64,000 bases of DNA from Microbacterium sp. (GCF_031178445.1 NZ_JAPSIY010000001.1:549219-613218); one strand, 5' to 3'; counted from the stretch's first letter, positions 40,660-49,600 are shown. Notes: generated by a model from the sequence alone, not told the origin. Numbers and translations: made by a program.

Positions 40660-42924
40660 TCAGCGGACGTAGCGCTCCACGGGCGACGTGTTCCAGGCGT
40701 CGTCGACGGCGCGGTACTCCAGTGAAGCATGGCGCTTCACGAGCAGCTTCTCGCCTGCGTACTCCCGCCACTCCCCGCCATCGATGCGGTAGTCGATCCG
40801 CGGCTCCGCGTCGGCATCGTCGGTCGCCTCCAGCCACACCGCGGCGCCATTGGTCGTGGCGGCGTCTCCTGTACGCGCCAGGACGACGGGAGGCGTGACA
40901 TCCTCCGGCAGGTCATAACGCACCAGGTGGGTTCCTGAGCCGACCACGTAGAGGTCGCCGTGCCGGTCCTGAGCGAGCTCGTGGACGTTGTTGACGCCGT
41001 CGCCACGTCCACTGCCCCTGCCGTACAACGTGGTGACCGTGCCCGTCTGGGTGTCGATCACGGCCAGGCGGTGCGCGAGCGACGCGAACAGCCGTCCGTG
41101 GTTGAACAGCAGCCGGTGATCGTCGCCGTAGCGGTCGATCGGAACGCTGGTGTCGACCGGGATGGTCCGAACGGTCTCACCACGGGCGAGATCGAACTCG
41201 AAGACGGTCCTTCCGTCCGCGATCCCCCACAGGCGACCGTCGTCGCCGATGGCCAGGCCGGAGATCGTCTTGGCGCCGGGTACCGGCGCCAGCGACCAGC
41301 GCAGCTCCTCGGTGACCGGATCCCAGGCGAAGAGCATCGCTTCATCGGTGACCGGATCGATCCCGTAGCCGCCCTCGACGGACGTGCCGCCGTACAGCAG
41401 TCCGGAATGCTCGATGAGCGAGACCGGCGTCTGATCCCGGACGACGTGGCGGTGCACCTCGTGTGTCCCGGCATCGGGCTGCCAGAGCGTGATCGCGCCG
41501 CCGTGCCGGCCACCAGTGGGAACCGAGGCGACGGCTACCGTTCCCGGGAGTGATTCGAGCTCGACCAGTGCCTGCGGTCTGCTCTGCTCATCGCCGATCT
41601 CGAGCGGTGGCTTCGGATTGGTCGAGCTCCACGGTCGGGCAGGGTCGTACAGGTAGAGGGAACCCTGCGGGTAGCGCCCGAAGACGAGGCGGTCGCCGAA
41701 CGTGCCGTAGCCCTCCACCTGGCTGGTGCCGCTGAGCAGCTGGAAGGTGCCGGTGTCAGGGTTGTACCTGCTCATCCCCGGCGGGCTGAGGAACGCACCG
41801 GCGTAGATGTCGCCTGCGGAGTCGGTGCCCAAGCTGGTCAGCGGCGCTCCGGCGCCCATCAGCGGCGGTACGGCGTAGAAGCCCTTTCCGGTCTGCAAGT
41901 TCCAGCCGTAGGTGCGTCCTTCGTTCCAGTAGGTCAGGCTCAAGAAGGGCCCGGTGCCGTCGTAGTCGATCCACCCCCACGACTCCGGGGTGGCGTTCGG
42001 CCGCTTCCCGGTGCCGGTCAAGGTGCCCGTCGACAGCGAGTACTTCTTGATCTCCGTGCCCTGACGCAGGTACACGGCATCCGCGTCGTTCGGGTCGATC
42101 GGCGACACGCGCGCGTTGGCGCCGGTGATCTCCTTCACCCACTCGCCGGTCGCAAGGTCGCGGACGTACATGTTCGACGAGCTCACGAACAGCTGGGAGT
42201 CGCGGATGTCGAGAGCGCTCACCGCGGTTCCGGTGTGGCTTGCCGGCATCTCGATCTCGGTGAAGACGCCGGAAGCACGGTCGTACGATGCCAGCTTGCC
42301 GTTCGGCTGGGTCCCCACGATGACGGTGTCACCGTGCGGGGCGATCGAGCCGATGTACTGCTCCCCCGCGAGCGCGGGACCGTGGTCGGTGAGGGTGTAC
42401 GTCTTCGGGTCGAGCGAGTACAGGCTGCCGCTGGGGTACGTGCCGAACCACACGGTGTCGTCGGGGCCGACGGCGCTCGACCAGACCCGTTCATCGCGAG
42501 GGACTGCTCCGAGGTAGTCGAGCTGTGCCGTGCCGGGAACGTAGCGGTAGAGGTGTCCGCCGTCGGAGGCGCCGAAATAGACGGTGCCGTCGTTCGGGGA
42601 CTGCGAGAAAGTCCGCTGAGTCTCCTTGCCATGAGGGACGCGGGTCTGGAACACGGCCTCGTTCGTGCGCATGTCGACCACGGTGAACTCGGCGTTGAGG
42701 TTCTCGTTCCCGGAGACCACGAAGTAGCTGAGCGGCGTTCCGTCCGGGGCGCTCCCGATGCCGGACGCAAGGGGCTGCACCTTGTGCACCGGCTCCCCGA
42801 GGTCTGTGATCGGGTCGGCGGCCGTGGACGCGGTGGCGGCCGCCCCGAGCGTCGATGTTCCGAACGCGCACAGCAGCGCGCTCAGGCAGCAGAGCGCTGC
42901 CAACGATGTTCGTCGTCTGTTCAA
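40660..42924 (-). CDS. Large secreted beta-propeller protein (paralogue C)
   Basis: A 754-residue secreted protein with a signal peptide (LAALCCLSALLCAFGTSTLG). It lacks the N-terminal jelly-roll of paralogues A and B but shares their propeller: GTVYFGASDGGHLYRYVP, DTVWFGTYPSGSLYSLDP, GGAITLWQPDAG, YGGTSVEGGYG, and GRLWGIADGRTVFEFD. Residues from about 690 form a small C-terminal beta-domain (VWLEATDDADAEPRIDYR, then YRAVDDAWN), like the Ig-type domains that follow many glycan-active enzymes. Divergent from the amino-sugar kinase gene, sharing a promoter with two palindromes. Function unknown. Confidence 0.8.
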   Translation of the reverse strand: MNRRRTSLAALCCLSALLCAFGTSTLGAAATASTAADPITDLGEPVHKVQPLASGIGSAPDGTPLSYFVVSGNENLNAEFTVVDMRTNEAVFQTRVPHGKETQRTFSQSPNDGTVYFGASDGGHLYRYVPGTAQLDYLGAVPRDERVWSSAVGPDDTVWFGTYPSGSLYSLDPKTYTLTDHGPALAGEQYIGSIAPHGDTVIVGTQPNGKLASYDRASGVFTEIEMPASHTGTAVSALDIRDSQLFVSSSNMYVRDLATGEWVKEITGANARVSPIDPNDADAVYLRQGTEIKKYSLSTGTLTGTGKRPNATPESWGWIDYDGTGPFLSLTYWNEGRTYGWNLQTGKGFYAVPPLMGAGAPLTSLGTDSAGDIYAGAFLSPPGMSRYNPDTGTFQLLSGTSQVEGYGTFGDRLVFGRYPQGSLYLYDPARPWSSTNPKPPLEIGDEQSRPQALVELESLPGTVAVASVPTGGRHGGAITLWQPDAGTHEVHRHVVRDQTPVSLIEHSGLLYGGTSVEGGYGIDPVTDEAMLFAWDPVTEELRWSLAPVPGAKTISGLAIGDDGRLWGIADGRTVFEFDLARGETVRTIPVDTSVPIDRYGDDHRLLFNHGRLFASLAHRLAVIDTQTGTVTTLYGRGSGRGDGVNNVHELAQDRHGDLYVVGSGTHLVRYDLPEDVTPPVVLARTGDAATTNGAAVWLEATDDADAEPRIDYRIDGGEWREYAGEKLLVKRHASLEYRAVDDAWNTSPVERYVR

Positions 42925-42956
42925 GGGGGACTCCTTCGTCCGATCGCGTGGGTGAG

Positions 42957-42970
42957 CAACCCTAGGGTTG
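42957..42970. promoter_or_regulatory. Palindrome CAACCCTAGGGTTG
   Basis: A perfect 14-bp palindrome in the 62-bp divergent promoter between propeller C and the kinase. Candidate operator, distinct from the LacI and GCTATAGC motifs. Confidence 0.6.
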
Positions 42971-42984
42971 TGCTACGGTAGCAC
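42970..42984. promoter_or_regulatory. Palindrome GTGCTACGGTAGCAC
   Basis: A perfect odd-length palindrome ending two bases before the kinase ATG and sharing one base with the preceding palindrome. It is probably an operator; the HutC-type GntR regulator at 44676 is the obvious candidate. Confidence 0.6.
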
Positions 42985-42986
42985 CC

Positions 42987-43976
42987 ATGCAGGGGGCGGT
43001 CAACGACGGTCCGGACGTCGCGACCGGGGCAGCATCCGTCGTGGACATCGGCGTGGATGTCGGCCAGTCCGGCGTCCGCGCACGAGTGCGCGGACCGGCG
43101 CAAACGCAAGACCTTCGTCTCCCCGGCGGGCATCACCGCAGGGCGATGGGCGACCTCGCCGCCGCGCTGCGGAGGATCGCGCCTGGCCGAGTGGATCGAC
43201 TGGCCATCGGCGCCACCGGCGTGCACGGCCACGCAGATCGCTTCGACGTGTCGCCGCTGATCGAGCGGCTTCGCCCCGCTCAGGTGATCGTGACCGACGA
43301 TGCCGTGACGGCCTACCTCGGCGCGCTGGGGTCGTGCGCGGGAACCGTCGCCGCCGTCGGCACCGGCATCGTCGTGCTCGCTCGTGCAGCGGACGGGAGG
43401 ATGCACCGGCTCGGAGGGCACGGGCTCGACATCGACGACCGCGGTTCGGGCGCATGGATCGGTCGGAGTGCGCTGCAGTCTGCGATCGACCAACATGAGG
43501 GAGTGCGGAGGGACGCAGGCAGCATCGAGGAGCTCTGTCGTGCCCAGCTCGGCGGACTCCACGACCTGCCGTGGCGGGCGTCCGACCCGGAGTGGTCCTC
43601 GACGCTCGCGACATTGTGCGCTCCGCTCACCGCGCTCGCCGCCGCCGGTGACGCTGCGGCGCAGGCCATCATGGCCGAGGCGGGTGAACAGATCGGCATC
43701 CGCATCGCCGCCGCCATGATGCGCGCCGGACACGACCGCGAGCAGCCTGTAGCGCTGACCGGGGGAGTCGCCGCAGCCCTGCCGCACCTCGAACCCGGCC
43801 TCCGCCGCAGCCTTCCGGCCGGCGTACGCATCGTCGCCCCCGCCGGCGATCCGCTCGACGGAGCGATGAGGCTGCTCGACGCAGCGACGATGCCGTACGA
43901 GTCGCCCCTGGTGGCCCGCATCCACGGCGGAGCCGGCTCGCCGCCGGCGGGAGCACTCGTGCAGGAGGAGAGATGA
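42987..43976 (+). CDS. BadF/BadG-type N-acetylamino-sugar kinase
   Basis: A 329-residue kinase of the BadF/BcrA/BcrD ATPase family, which includes N-acetylglucosamine and N-acetylmuramic-type kinases. VVDIGVDVGQSGVRARV is the first phosphate motif, AVGTGIVVLARAADG the second, and DDRGSGAWIGRSALQ the adenosine/sugar loop; ALTGGVAAALPHL lies near the end. It sits directly before NanE (ATGA overlap), so phosphorylation of ManNAc or GlcNAc is the likely reaction. ATG 42987 lacks a ribosome site, suggesting leaderless mRNA. Confidence 0.83.
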   Translation: MQGAVNDGPDVATGAASVVDIGVDVGQSGVRARVRGPAQTQDLRLPGGHHRRAMGDLAAALRRIAPGRVDRLAIGATGVHGHADRFDVSPLIERLRPAQVIVTDDAVTAYLGALGSCAGTVAAVGTGIVVLARAADGRMHRLGGHGLDIDDRGSGAWIGRSALQSAIDQHEGVRRDAGSIEELCRAQLGGLHDLPWRASDPEWSSTLATLCAPLTALAAAGDAAAQAIMAEAGEQIGIRIAAAMMRAGHDREQPVALTGGVAAALPHLEPGLRRSLPAGVRIVAPAGDPLDGAMRLLDAATMPYESPLVARIHGGAGSPPAGALVQEER

Positions 43977-44662
43977 ACCCAGTCGACGCCCTGATGGGCG
44001 GTCTGATCGTCAGCTGTCAGGCGCCGGTGGGCAGCCCGCTGCGCCACCCGCGGACCATGGCGCAGATGGCGGCGTCGGCAGAGCGCCACGGTGCCGTCGG
44101 TGTGCGCGTCGAAGGAGCCGCCGACATCGCCGCTGTGTCGGCATGCGTGGCCCTGCCCGTCCTCGGCATCCGCAAGGCGCACCGACCAGGTAGTGACGTG
44201 TTCATCACCGCGACCCGCGCGGACGTGGATCTCGTCCACGACGCCGGTGCAGGCTTCATCGCCCTCGACGCGACCGCCCGAAGCCGGCCCGGCGGTGAGC
44301 GACTGGCGGACGTCGTCGCGCACGCGCATGCGCTCGGACTCGGGGTGGTCGGCGACCTCGCCGCGGTATCCGACGCCGAGCCTGCCCGCGACTCCGGCGT
44401 GGACGCGCTCGCCACCACCCTCATCGCCGCCTCCGACCAGGATGTCCGCCCCGGTGGCCCCAACATCCGCGCGATCGAGCGCATCCGCGAGCTCGACCTG
44501 GGCCTCCCTCTTGTTGCTGAGGGCCGCTTCGCCACGGCATCCGATCTCGATCTCGCTCGGGGGGCGGGTGCGGCATCCGTCGTGATGGGACGCGCGCTCA
44601 CCGACGTCGACGCCCTGATCCGCGATGCGGCGTCGCACCTCAGGAGCGCGTCGCAGCGGTAG
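43973..44662 (+). CDS. nanE: N-acylglucosamine-6-phosphate 2-epimerase
   Basis: A 229-residue TIM-barrel enzyme matching NanE. GGLIVSCQAPVGSPLR is the signature N-terminus. GAVGVRVEGAADIAAV is typical, with a likely acid/base pair supplied by the Asp/Lys region around PVLGIRKAHRPG and FIALDATARSRP; PLVAEGRF and SVVMGRALTD form the phosphate site. Reaction: ManNAc-6-P to GlcNAc-6-P, feeding NagA and NagB. It overlaps the kinase stop and is followed 13 bp later by the GntR gene. Confidence 0.92.
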   Translation: MNPVDALMGGLIVSCQAPVGSPLRHPRTMAQMAASAERHGAVGVRVEGAADIAAVSACVALPVLGIRKAHRPGSDVFITATRADVDLVHDAGAGFIALDATARSRPGGERLADVVAHAHALGLGVVGDLAAVSDAEPARDSGVDALATTLIAASDQDVRPGGPNIRAIERIRELDLGLPLVAEGRFATASDLDLARGAGAASVVMGRALTDVDALIRDAASHLRSASQR

Positions 44663-44675
44663 GCTCCGGAGCACC

Positions 44676-45377
44676 ATGCCGCCCAAGTATCAACAGATCC
44701 TCCGCGAGCTCTCCCAGCGCGTGGACGCGATGGATCCCGGTGATGCGCTGCCCCCCGAGGAAGAGCTCGCGCGGGAGTTCCAAGTGTCGCCCATGACTGT
44801 CCGCCGCGCGCTGACCATCCTGCTCGAGGCGAAGCGCGTGGTGGGCGTGCGAGGCAAGGGCACGTTCGTGGCGCCACGTCCGATGCGCCGGCTCATGACC
44901 CTGAGTTCATTCAGCGAGACGATGCGGGCGACCGGCCGAACGCCCCGGTCGGAGGTGATCTCGGCGTCGACGGTGGCCGCCACACCGGAAGCGGCGGAGC
45001 TGCTGCACATCTCGGCGGGTGACCAGGTGCACCGGCTGCGTCGTCTTCGTTTCGGCGACGACACGCCTGTCGCGGTGGACCGTACCCTGCTACCGGCGGC
45101 GCGCTACCCCGGCCTGCTCGATCAGGATCTCACCGGATCGCTCTATGCGCTGCTGCGCCGGAGGTACCGGGTCGAGGTCCGCCGCGCTGTCTCCGACATC
45201 TCGGCGGTGCTGCCGGAGGCCGAGGATCGGGCGCGTCTCGGCCTGAGCCAGGTCGTGCCCTGCCTGGGGGTGCGGGCGATCGCCATGGACGAGGAGGGCC
45301 GCGTCGTGGAGTTGACCGATTCGACGTATCGGGGCGACCTCTATACGTTGCGCGTCGAGCACTCGCCCCTCGGCTGA
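44676..45377 (+). CDS. GntR family transcriptional regulator, HutC/DasR subfamily
   Basis: A 233-residue regulator. The winged helix-turn-helix is at residues 5-70 (LPPEEELAREFQVSPMTVRRALTILLEAKRV) and a UTRA ligand-binding domain follows (SFSETMRATGRTPRSEVI, RRLRFGDDTPVAVDRTLLP, DSTYRGDLYTLRVEH). DasR and NagR of this group sense glucosamine-6-P or GlcNAc-6-P. It is the third gene after kinase and nanE, so it probably regulates their shared promoter at 42957-42984. ATG 44676 was chosen because it fits the family start. Confidence 0.9.
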   Translation: MPPKYQQILRELSQRVDAMDPGDALPPEEELAREFQVSPMTVRRALTILLEAKRVVGVRGKGTFVAPRPMRRLMTLSSFSETMRATGRTPRSEVISASTVAATPEAAELLHISAGDQVHRLRRLRFGDDTPVAVDRTLLPAARYPGLLDQDLTGSLYALLRRRYRVEVRRAVSDISAVLPEAEDRARLGLSQVVPCLGVRAIAMDEEGRVVELTDSTYRGDLYTLRVEHSPLG

Positions 45378-45393
45378 TCGCTGGTCGGGTCCC

Positions 45394-46554
45394 TCACCCG
45401 AGGTGGTCGCCCGCCATCCGCGCCAGTGCTTCGCCCACGACGGCCGCGCCGCCGCCGCGGGCAGCCGCGCGTCGCTGCAACTCTGACCCGGTGCCGCGGG
45501 TGAGCATCGCATCCAGCCAGGCGCGCACCGCATGCGCCTCCTCGTCCGAGGCGAACGCCTCCCGTACGTGCGCGAACAGCGCCGCCACCGCGGCCCGCGC
45601 TGACACGAGCCGCTCGGTCACGGGGTCGACCAGCTGGCCGCCGAGCCCCCACCGGCTGGCGCGCCATGAAGCCAGTCGCAGCAGTGCGGTGGTCGTGCAC
45701 GACGGGGCGACGCCGTGTCGCCATTCGCCTGCGGCGGTCTCCACGAGGGCGCGGGCCATCACGGCCAGGCACGCGGAATCGCGAGGGTCGAAGCAGACGT
45801 CGCTGATGCGGATCTCGACCGTCGGTGCGTGCGTCGACAGGCGGGCGTCGAAGTAGATCATCCCGTGGTCCAGCGGAACTCCGCTCGCCAGTGCGTCCGC
45901 GACGGCAGCGGCGTAGCCCTGCGCGCTTCCGAAGAGGTCGTATGCTCCCGCGCACGGCCACCGGCTCCATGCCTGATACCGGAAGCTCGCGAATCCGGAG
46001 TCGACGCCGTGCCAGAACGGCGAGTTGGCGCTGAGCGCGAGCAGCACCGGCAGCCAGGGGCGGATGCGGTCCAGCACGGCCACGCCCTCATCACCCGAGG
46101 CGACCGTGACGTGGACGTGCAGTCCACAGGTCAGTTGTTCATCCATCGTCAGGCCGAAGCGGTTCCGCATCCGCTCGTACCGGGGCGACCGCATGAGGTG
46201 AGGTTCGCAGGATGCGTGCGGGGTGGCGAGCGCCACGGCACGTGCTCCCACCTGCTGGGCGAGGTCATCGGCCGACCGCCGGCCCTCGACCACGGCGCCG
46301 AGCACCTCGGCGAACGTCGTCACAGGCGCGCTGACGATCTCGATCTGCTCGCGCTTCACCTCAGGCTCGAGGCGCGACCCGCAGGGGAGGACCAGGGCGC
46401 CCGCGCGCAGGATGCTGCCGGCCAGCGGCTGCGGCGCGAACGTCTCGGCATCGACGAGCAGCAGCTCCTCCTCGACGCCGATCTGGCGCATGCCGGGGAC
46501 GTGATCGGCCGCGGGCGCATCGCGGGCCGGCTCCGCGTCGAGACCAATCGTCAT
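45394..46554 (-). CDS. Carboxylate-amine ligase, YbdK/glutamate-cysteine ligase type 2
   Basis: A 386-residue GCS2-family enzyme. IGVEEELLLVD is the ATP-site start, LEPEVKREQIEIVSAP contains metal ligands, TCGLHVHVTVASGDEG carries the H.H motif, and EIRISDVCFDPRDS follows. Members ligate glutamate to an amine or act as weak gamma-glutamylcysteine synthetases; function in Gram-positives varies (mycothiol or ergothioneine-linked ones are close). ATG 46554 is used because it overlaps the dipeptidase stop (ATGA). Confidence 0.88.
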   Translation of the reverse strand: MTIGLDAEPARDAPAADHVPGMRQIGVEEELLLVDAETFAPQPLAGSILRAGALVLPCGSRLEPEVKREQIEIVSAPVTTFAEVLGAVVEGRRSADDLAQQVGARAVALATPHASCEPHLMRSPRYERMRNRFGLTMDEQLTCGLHVHVTVASGDEGVAVLDRIRPWLPVLLALSANSPFWHGVDSGFASFRYQAWSRWPCAGAYDLFGSAQGYAAAVADALASGVPLDHGMIYFDARLSTHAPTVEIRISDVCFDPRDSACLAVMARALVETAAGEWRHGVAPSCTTTALLRLASWRASRWGLGGQLVDPVTERLVSARAAVAALFAHVREAFASDEEAHAVRAWLDAMLTRGTGSELQRRAAARGGGAAVVGEALARMAGDHLG

Positions 46555-47990
46555 GATCCGCCTGCCGACAGCTTCCCGATCTCGTGCCACAGATGGGCGA
46601 TCGATGCCGCCCCGTTCCTCAGCATCCGCAGGTCGACGCTCTCGTCGTCTGCATGCCAGCTGTCTTCGGGCAGCCCCGTGCCGATGAACAGCACCGGCGC
46701 CTGGAACCGCTCCGACAGCAGGACGGCCGGACCGCCGCCCGCGTTGCCCATGCGACCGCGCACCGGCATGCCATGTCCGTGGGCCAGGGCGCGCTCGAGC
46801 GCGTCGAGCAGGGGACCTTCGGGGGTCCCCGCCGGCTCCTGCCCCTGAGGCACCTGCACCTCGAGCTCGTACTCCGCCTCGGCGGGCATCTCCGTCGCCA
46901 CGAACGCCTGCAGCTGCTCGGCGACCACGTCCAGACGCTGGCCGGGGGCCATGCGGATGCTCAGCGTCGCGCTCGCCTCTGCGGGGATGACCGACCGTTC
47001 GATGCCGGTCGGGTCGCCGGCGATAAGCGAGATCACCTCGATTGAGGGACGCGCCCAGAGGCGCTCTTTGACCGTGTAACCCTCCTCGCCGACGATGACA
47101 CGCGTTCGACTGCGCTCGAGCCAGTCGGCGTCGTCATAGGGCAGGGCATCGAACTCGCGGCGCCGCTGCTCGGTGAGAGGGGTGACGTCGTCGTAGAAAC
47201 CCGCGATGCGCAGGCGGCCGGAGGAGTCGTACAGCCTTCCCAGAACCTGAGCCAGCGCCAGCGCGGGGTTCAGGGTGGCGCCCGAGGCCAGCCCGCTGTG
47301 TACGTCCTGCTCCGGACCGGTCACGGTCAGTGAGGCGTTGACGATGCCGCGCATCGAGGTCACGGGCGCCGGAGCATCCACCCGCCACTGGAGGGTGTCG
47401 GAGAAGACGATGGCGTCGCACGCCAGGTCGGCGGCGTGGTCGTCGAGCAGCGCGGCGAGGTTCGGCGAGGCGATCTCCTCCTCGCCTTCGACGAGGAACT
47501 TCACGTTGACCGCCGGGCGGTCGGCCCCGATCGCCGCCAGGTGTGCGCGTACTCCCCACAGGTGAGCCATCACCTGGCCCTTGGCGTCGGAGGCGCCGCG
47601 GCCGTAGAGCCGGCCGCCGCGCACGATCGGCGTGAACGGCTCGGTCTGCTGCCACTGCTCGGCCTTGGCGTGACGAACGTCGTGATGGCTGTAGACGAGC
47701 ACGGTCGGCGCGCCGGGGTCGGCCGCACGCATCTCGCCGAGCACCGCCATCGCGTCGCCGGTCTTCACGACGGATGCCGCTATGCCGATCTCGCGCATCT
47801 CCGCCGCCAGCCAGTTCGCCGACCGGGCGACCTCCACCTGACGCTCCGGATCGGCGGCGACCGAGGGGATGCGCACCCATTCGCTCAGCCGCTCGATGAT
47901 CTGCGGCGCATGCTCATCGAGGAAACGCGCGATCGCGTCGTGGTCGTGGTCGTGGTCGCGGTCGCTGCGGCTGAGCCCCCCGAGTGTCAT
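46551..47990 (-). CDS. M20 family metallo-dipeptidase
   Basis: A 479-residue zinc peptidase. VLVYSHHDVRHA is the first metal site (usually YGHYDV), GRGASDAKGQV holds the bridging Asp, and FLVEGEEEIASPN carries the catalytic Glu pair; DVHSGLASG begins the dimerisation domain. Cytoplasmic dipeptidase or acetylamino-acid hydrolase is likely. Residues 10-18 are an acidic/His stretch (DRDHDHDHD) from a short GTGGTC DNA repeat. It is followed by the carboxylate-amine ligase with a four-base overlap. Confidence 0.9.
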   Translation of the reverse strand: MTLGGLSRSDRDHDHDHDAIARFLDEHAPQIIERLSEWVRIPSVAADPERQVEVARSANWLAAEMREIGIAASVVKTGDAMAVLGEMRAADPGAPTVLVYSHHDVRHAKAEQWQQTEPFTPIVRGGRLYGRGASDAKGQVMAHLWGVRAHLAAIGADRPAVNVKFLVEGEEEIASPNLAALLDDHAADLACDAIVFSDTLQWRVDAPAPVTSMRGIVNASLTVTGPEQDVHSGLASGATLNPALALAQVLGRLYDSSGRLRIAGFYDDVTPLTEQRRREFDALPYDDADWLERSRTRVIVGEEGYTVKERLWARPSIEVISLIAGDPTGIERSVIPAEASATLSIRMAPGQRLDVVAEQLQAFVATEMPAEAEYELEVQVPQGQEPAGTPEGPLLDALERALAHGHGMPVRGRMGNAGGGPAVLLSERFQAPVLFIGTGLPEDSWHADDESVDLRMLRNGAASIAHLWHEIGKLSAGGS

Positions 47991-48079
47991 GTCCAGAGCA
48001 TGGAGGTGCCGGAGAGCGAGCGCAGGGGGATTGACTGCGGACTCGGGCGAACGCTAGTGAGCCCGGACGGTGTTCGATC

Positions 48080-48436
48080 TCACCGACCGAGCTTCTCGGC
48101 GCAGGCCACGCACAGCTCGGCGAACGGCCGCGCTTCCAGCCGCCCGGCGGGTATCGGCGCCCCGCAGCGGACGCAGACGCCGTACGTGCCGGCATCCCAC
48201 CGTGAAAGAGCCTCGTCGAACCGGCGGACCTCATCCGCGGCGGCATCCGAAAGGGCCGACAGACGCGACCACTCCGACGAAAGGGTCACGCCCTCGGGGT
48301 CGTGCTCGTCGTCGTCATTGCTGCCCTGCCGGTCGTGCACGAGCTCGGCGAGGACGGATGCCGCCGATTCGGCCCTCGCGACGGCATCCGCACGCATCCG
48401 CTCGAGCCGGCCGCGGCCGATGGTGGATCGTCCCAT
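48080..48436 (-). CDS. DksA/TraR-type C4 zinc-finger protein
   Basis: A 118-residue protein. An N-terminal helical coiled coil is followed by a four-cysteine zinc finger (YGVCVRCGAPI, then ELCVACAEKLGR), as in DksA/TraR proteins that bind RNA polymerase. The usual two acidic residues at the coiled-coil tip are not obvious. ATG 48436 was chosen to fit the family length. It is divergent from the 6-phosphogluconate dehydrogenase gene. Confidence 0.85.
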   Translation of the reverse strand: MGRSTIGRGRLERMRADAVARAESAASVLAELVHDRQGSNDDDEHDPEGVTLSSEWSRLSALSDAAADEVRRFDEALSRWDAGTYGVCVRCGAPIPAGRLEARPFAELCVACAEKLGR

Positions 48437-48544
48437 CGACCCACCATAGGTCGGGCCACCGACGGCGCCAGAGGCCTTGCCACTCGGTGAGTCGTGCGTG
48501 ACGATGGGTCGAAACCGTCGAAACCGACGAAACGAGGAGACGCG

Positions 48545-49600
48545 ATGCAGCTTGCCATGATCGGACTCGGACGGATGGGCGCCAACATCGTGCGCCGGCT
48601 GTTGCGCGATGGGCACGAGTGCGTCGTCTACGACGTGAACCAGGATGCGGTGGCGGCCCTCGCAGCGGAGGGCGCGATCGCTGCCGAGAGCATGGCCGAT
48701 CTGGCGTCGAAGCTCACCGCTCCGCGCACGGTGTGGATGATGGTGCCCGCCGGCCTCACCGGTCAGGTGGCCGACGAGGCAGCCGGGGTGCTCGAGGCGG
48801 GTGACATCCTGATCGACGGCGGCAACTCGAACTATCGAGACGACTTACGTCGCGCGGCGGCGATGCGCCAGAAGGGCATCGAGTACGTCGACATCGGCAC
48901 CAGCGGCGGAGTGTTCGGCCTCGAGCGCGGCTACTGCCTCATGGTGGGCGGTTCGGATGCCGCGGTGCGACACATCGAGCCGGTGCTGCGCACCATCGCG
49001 CCCGGCGTCGGTGAGATCGAGCGCACGCCGGGACGCACGGGAGAGCTGGCGCCGGAGGAACAGGGCTACCTGCACTGCGGCCCGTCGGGTTCCGGACACT
49101 TCGTGAAGATGGTGCACAACGGCATCGAGTACGGCATCATGGCCGCACTCGCCGAGGGGCTCAACCTGCTCGCGAATGCCGACGCCGGCGTGCGCGAGGC
49201 CGAGCATTCCGCCGAGGTCGCCCCGCTGGAGGAGCCTGAGTTCTACCAGTTCGACATCGACACCGCCGCCGTCTCGGAGCTGTGGCGACGCGGATCGGTC
49301 ATCTCGTCGTGGCTGCTCGACCTGACCGCCGCCGCGCTGCACGAGAACCCCACGCTCGACGGTCTCGCCGGTCGCGTGTCGGACTCTGGCGAGGGCCGCT
49401 GGACGGTCAAGGCGGCCGTCGATGTCGGCGTCCCCGTGCCCGTGCTGGCGGCCTCGCTCTTCGAACGCTTCGCCTCGCGCGATGAGGACCAGTTCGCCAA
49501 CCAGGTGCTCTCGGCCATGCGGCTGCAGTTCGGCGGCCACAAGGAGCTGCCGGCCGGCGACATGCTCGAGGCGGGCGGTCGCAAGTCCGACTCCCGCTGA
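48545..49600 (+). CDS. gnd: 6-phosphogluconate dehydrogenase (decarboxylating), short form
   Basis: A 351-residue enzyme of the GndA/YqeC-like short class. MIGLGRMGANIVRRLL is the NAD(P) motif, DGGNSNYRDDLRR and GTSGGVFGLERGYCLMVGG the substrate region, and CGPSGSGHFVKMVHNGIEYG contains the catalytic Lys. Reaction: 6-phosphogluconate to ribulose-5-P, CO2 and NAD(P)H, downstream of gluconokinase at 16350. GAGGAG precedes ATG 48545. It lies away from the sugar-acid operons, so is probably constitutive. Confidence 0.93.
   Translation: MQLAMIGLGRMGANIVRRLLRDGHECVVYDVNQDAVAALAAEGAIAAESMADLASKLTAPRTVWMMVPAGLTGQVADEAAGVLEAGDILIDGGNSNYRDDLRRAAAMRQKGIEYVDIGTSGGVFGLERGYCLMVGGSDAAVRHIEPVLRTIAPGVGEIERTPGRTGELAPEEQGYLHCGPSGSGHFVKMVHNGIEYGIMAALAEGLNLLANADAGVREAEHSAEVAPLEEPEFYQFDIDTAAVSELWRRGSVISSWLLDLTAAALHENPTLDGLAGRVSDSGEGRWTVKAAVDVGVPVPVLAASLFERFASRDEDQFANQVLSAMRLQFGGHKELPAGDMLEAGGRKSDSR

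Noticed and set aside
42924..42987. LacI regulon extending to propeller C
   Set aside because: The palindrome there (CAACCCTAGGGTTG) has arms like the LacI site but four more bases between them, so it was treated as a separate motif.
47937..47964. Short GTGGTC tandem repeat in the dipeptidase N-terminus
   Set aside because: A simple in-frame microsatellite coding for His/Asp; no regulatory meaning is evident, and it is noted only in the gene entry.
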